64,000 bases of DNA from Opisthocomus hoazin (lineage: Eukaryota > Chordata > Aves > Opisthocomiformes > Opisthocomidae), in the NCBI RefSeq assembly GCF_030867145.1, contig NC_134434.1:3038001-3102000 (forward strand). Direction: 5' to 3'. Of this stretch, positions 60,901-64,000 are shown one piece after another. The first letter of the stretch is position 1. Each line of letters opens with the position of its first letter. Under the pieces are notes generated by a model. That model saw only the letters and a program-made list of their open reading frames with translations, was not told the origin of the DNA and searched no databases. A program made the translations under genes and the position numbers.

Positions 60901-63900
60901 ATCAGTCACTTGGAGATGCTGAGTATCACACTGTAATTTTGTTTTGGTGCAGTCTACCCATTTGGCTGCTGCAGTCTTCATTGGTTTTTTGGTCAGACTG
61001 GACTCTTTAATGGTGAATTGCAAAGATTGTATCCACTGCTTTATCTGGCACAGTTTAGGTAAGTGAAAGTGGAGCAGTGCTTTGTTCGCTGTGCACTCAC
61101 CTGAAACTCGTCCAGAGTTTAACAACTCTGCAGGAAAGCAAACGTTCGGGTGAAGATAAATTAACCCATTAAATAAAAAAAATGAAGAGTGCCTTCATTC
61201 TATTCCATTCAAAATACACGTGCTCAAAAGCAGTGTTGAAAATATTCTGATTTAGGTGATAAACTCCGTGGGAGACAGATTTGTTGGGCATAACCCAGAT
61301 TGTCACTACTCGAGAGAATTCTCTTTTGTGCCCATCGTAAAGCTGAGCAGCCATCCTGTGAATAAACTTCAGGTTTCCATGTCCCCGCAGGCTGTCCCCT
61401 CGCTTGAGTTCTGGACCGGCATGCCTGGACACGTGTCCTGTCCTCCTTGGTACTACAGCGAGATAAGCTTTGCAGCGTAAAAGACAAAAAAACCCGTGTC
61501 TTTCCTCTTGCACGAGGGGAGGAATTGTGGGAAATTCCTGACGGATTAGTACGCTGGAAGCAGTGCTAGAACCGCATCCATGCGGTTGGTCGTGCTGTCG
61601 TGTTAGCGACCGCTGGCTTGCGCTCGCCCTGGCTTTATCATGCGACCATTTCCACGCCAGCTGTTCAGAGGCAGAAGGACCGGCGCGCTTGAGTGAAGGA
61701 CATTTTAAGTGAGGATGAAGATCAGGTTGTTGCAGTGCTTTAGTTACAGCTCAAATCAAAGACGTTTTTGAGTAGTGCCTTGTCTGGTGGTTTCTCAGCC
61801 TTAAATAGGAAGTCTGATTAGGACAGCGATGAAAATAGGAGTGAAGAAGAAATAAGAATAGCAAGATCATAGGATTTCAATGAAGAACTCGGACATACAG
61901 TCTTATTTATCTCAAAATCTTATGTTTAAATTCTTAGTCAAAACCAACAGCATGCAAAAAAGCACTTCAGAGCATTTGTAGTAGCAGAGAGTAATCCTTA
62001 TCTGCTTATCAGTGGGCAGTGTCTTATCGCTGGCAGGGCGCGCACAGCGTGTCTGATCTCGGATGTGCAGGCTGGCTGGCTGTGGAGAGAAAACCAGCGA
62101 CCAGGTGGGGAGCTAACACATTGCCAGAGCCGGTGCCTTTTTTGTAAGTGGCTTGCTCTTCTAGCACCCTCAGTGTTCGTCTGCCTAGTTTGTTAGATTA
62201 TACTTTTGATGTGCTTGAATTGGGCAGTCTTCACAACCTAGCAAATGTGTTTAGGCCTTTGAAATTGTGTTTAGAAACGTTTTGTGTTCTTTTTAAACCA
62301 TCAGAACTCTTAAAATAACAAACCATTGCCCTAATTCTGCTTTACTTTTACTGGTGACTATCCTTAAATCAATAAGCTGATGTGGGCTTACACAAAAATA
62401 GAAACTAGCTCTGTTGTTTAAACAAAAAAAACCAAAACAAAACAAAAAAAAACACCCAACCAAACAAAACCCCCCACAAACAACCCAGAAAACAACAACA
62501 ACAAAACCGTATGCGTTTTTAGCTTTCAGATTTGGTGATACCCTTGGAGACAGTTAGGAAAGCACAGAAGTCAGTACTTCTAAACCAGGGACTTACCAGC
62601 GGTCTACTACATCGTTACCTGTAAATGTCAGCTTATCGGGGAAGTATAACCTGGTTATAATTGCTGTTTTTGAAGTCTGCGTGAACTTTGCCGAATACAA
62701 GCCCACCGAAAACTGCCATTAGGAAGTGTGAATAGTTAAAGGAAGCTGGAAATGTAAAGTACTGGAGTGTGAACAGGAAGGGCTGCATTCACGGTGTGTG
62801 CTTACTGCCGAATACGTACTCTGAAAAATAACACACCGGGTTTTGTGTCCCTTCCCAGGCTGAGTGGCAAAAGCCTGCGGCTTGGGAGATGGGCTGGTGG
62901 GCGGCGTGGTGGGTCAGGGGGCCCAGCTGTCCCGGCTCGGTGTGGGGCAGCTCTGGGCTGGAGCTGTGGTTTGCTTGCTACGTTTACACTTAATAAATGA
63001 GTACTTTTGCATATCAAAAGTGACAGGGAATTCCCACACGGATACCTGCTCCATAGGTGGCATACAAATGTTTTGCAGAGTGAAAAGCTTCAGGTACTGT
63101 TTTGACATTTTCGGGATTAGTTTTGGTCTAGCTAGGCTTGGTATTTCAAAAATCCAAAACTCTCTGAAAGAGGACACACATTCACTCATGCAAAATTGTT
63201 CCAACTTGGAAAATGGTTCTCTTTTTTTTTTTAATTTTAAAATAAAGGACTATGTTAATACGTTGTTTACGTTAGCATATAGAATAATTTTGTGTGGCAA
63301 GGGAGACAAAATTACTAATTCTTGTAGAAAACCTCAGAGTTAGAGTTTCTTTCCCATTGTATCGGTTTTTGTCATTTTGTAGTTTTTGTCTAATATTTTT
63401 TATATTGTGTGGCTTTATTTATTTATTCCATTGGAATTTGGTATTTTATTTTCCCTAGATCTGTTCTTTCCACCAGAATAAGATTTTTCTAACTTCTGTG
63501 AGCGGCTGAAACGTGCAGCCTTCTTGTTACAGAGGGTCTGACCAGCGTCCACGGGATCATCCGTGCAGTACCACGTTTCTGCCGAGCTGTTTGCTGGACG
63601 TTGCTGCCCATGCCCCAGCCAGGCAGGAGGGAATGTGTCTGTGCATCACGTCACCACGCTGATGGCGTAGCCTGTTAGCGTGAGCTGGCTGTCACTGGTA
63701 GGCTGCCTTAATATACCAGGCTGTGCGCTGGGGCAGCCCGAGAGCGGGCACACGTTCCCTTCTGTTAGCCCTGTTACAAGGAGCTGTAATTTCTGAGAGA
63801 GGAGCGAAATAACGAGCTGGAGGAATAATGTCTTAAATTGCTGGGTCGAGCCTGAGAACCTGCTGGGCAGGACCCTAAGAGCTGTGTTCATCTTCAGAGG

Positions 63901-64000
63901 ACACCGAGGTGGTGTTTTGTTCCTTCTGTTAATTTTTGCTTTTTAAAAACTTCGTAAATCTTTTTAAAAGCAGAAGAGACAGGGCTGAAAGAGATGGTGA
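57923..64000 (+). other. UNK: UNK intron 1 (to window end)
   Basis: No further exon of UNK or another gene is recognised. The first kilobase is CpG-rich and contains an NRF1-like TGCGCAGGCGCG at 58426-58437. Beyond about 59 kb it becomes ordinary intronic DNA. An A-rich low-complexity stretch lies at about 62420-62510. AT-rich sequence dominates 63.2-63.5 kb. No CR1 copy is seen in this part. Confidence 0.6.

Overview
The window is avian (or other sauropsid) genomic DNA. It contains several CR1 LINE 3' fragments of the bird/reptile type, compact multi-exon genes and very GC-rich promoters typical of a microchromosome. The gene order ITGB4 - GALK1 - H3-3B - UNK matches human 17q25. No prokaryotic, viral or organellar feature was seen. 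Genes were read by joining exons at GT-AG sites and comparing the peptides with known vertebrate proteins from memory; no database search was run.

Layout. 1-10.75 kb: no coding exon recognised. This is the region upstream of ITGB4 and probably its non-coding first exon and regulatory DNA; it also holds a 100-nt fold-back. 11.46-35.52 kb (+): complete integrin beta-4 in 39 coding exons plus one candidate cassette exon, with phases closing throughout. 35.5-38.1 kb: convergent 3' ends of ITGB4 (+) and GALK1 (-). 38.16-43.69 kb (-): complete galactokinase in 8 exons, 393 residues. 43.97-44.8 kb: hexamer-based minisatellite between two divergent CpG-rich promoters. 45.25-50.66 kb (+): a gene I cannot name, with a RUN-like region, a PDZ-like domain and a C-terminal PTB/PID domain. 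52.57-54.27 kb (-): H3-3B, encoding histone H3.3. 54.3-57.8 kb: CCAAT-rich H3-3B promoter, intergenic DNA and the UNK CpG island. 57.8 kb to the end (+): UNK exon 1 and more than 6 kb of intron 1.

The genes are functionally unrelated (hemidesmosome receptor, galactose metabolism, replication-independent histone, RNA-binding zinc-finger protein) and share only conserved synteny. The most interesting items are the RUN-PDZ-PTB gene between GALK1 and H3-3B, with what looks like a compensated frame break in its N-terminal exons, and the repeated placement of CR1 3' ends directly upstream of splice acceptors.
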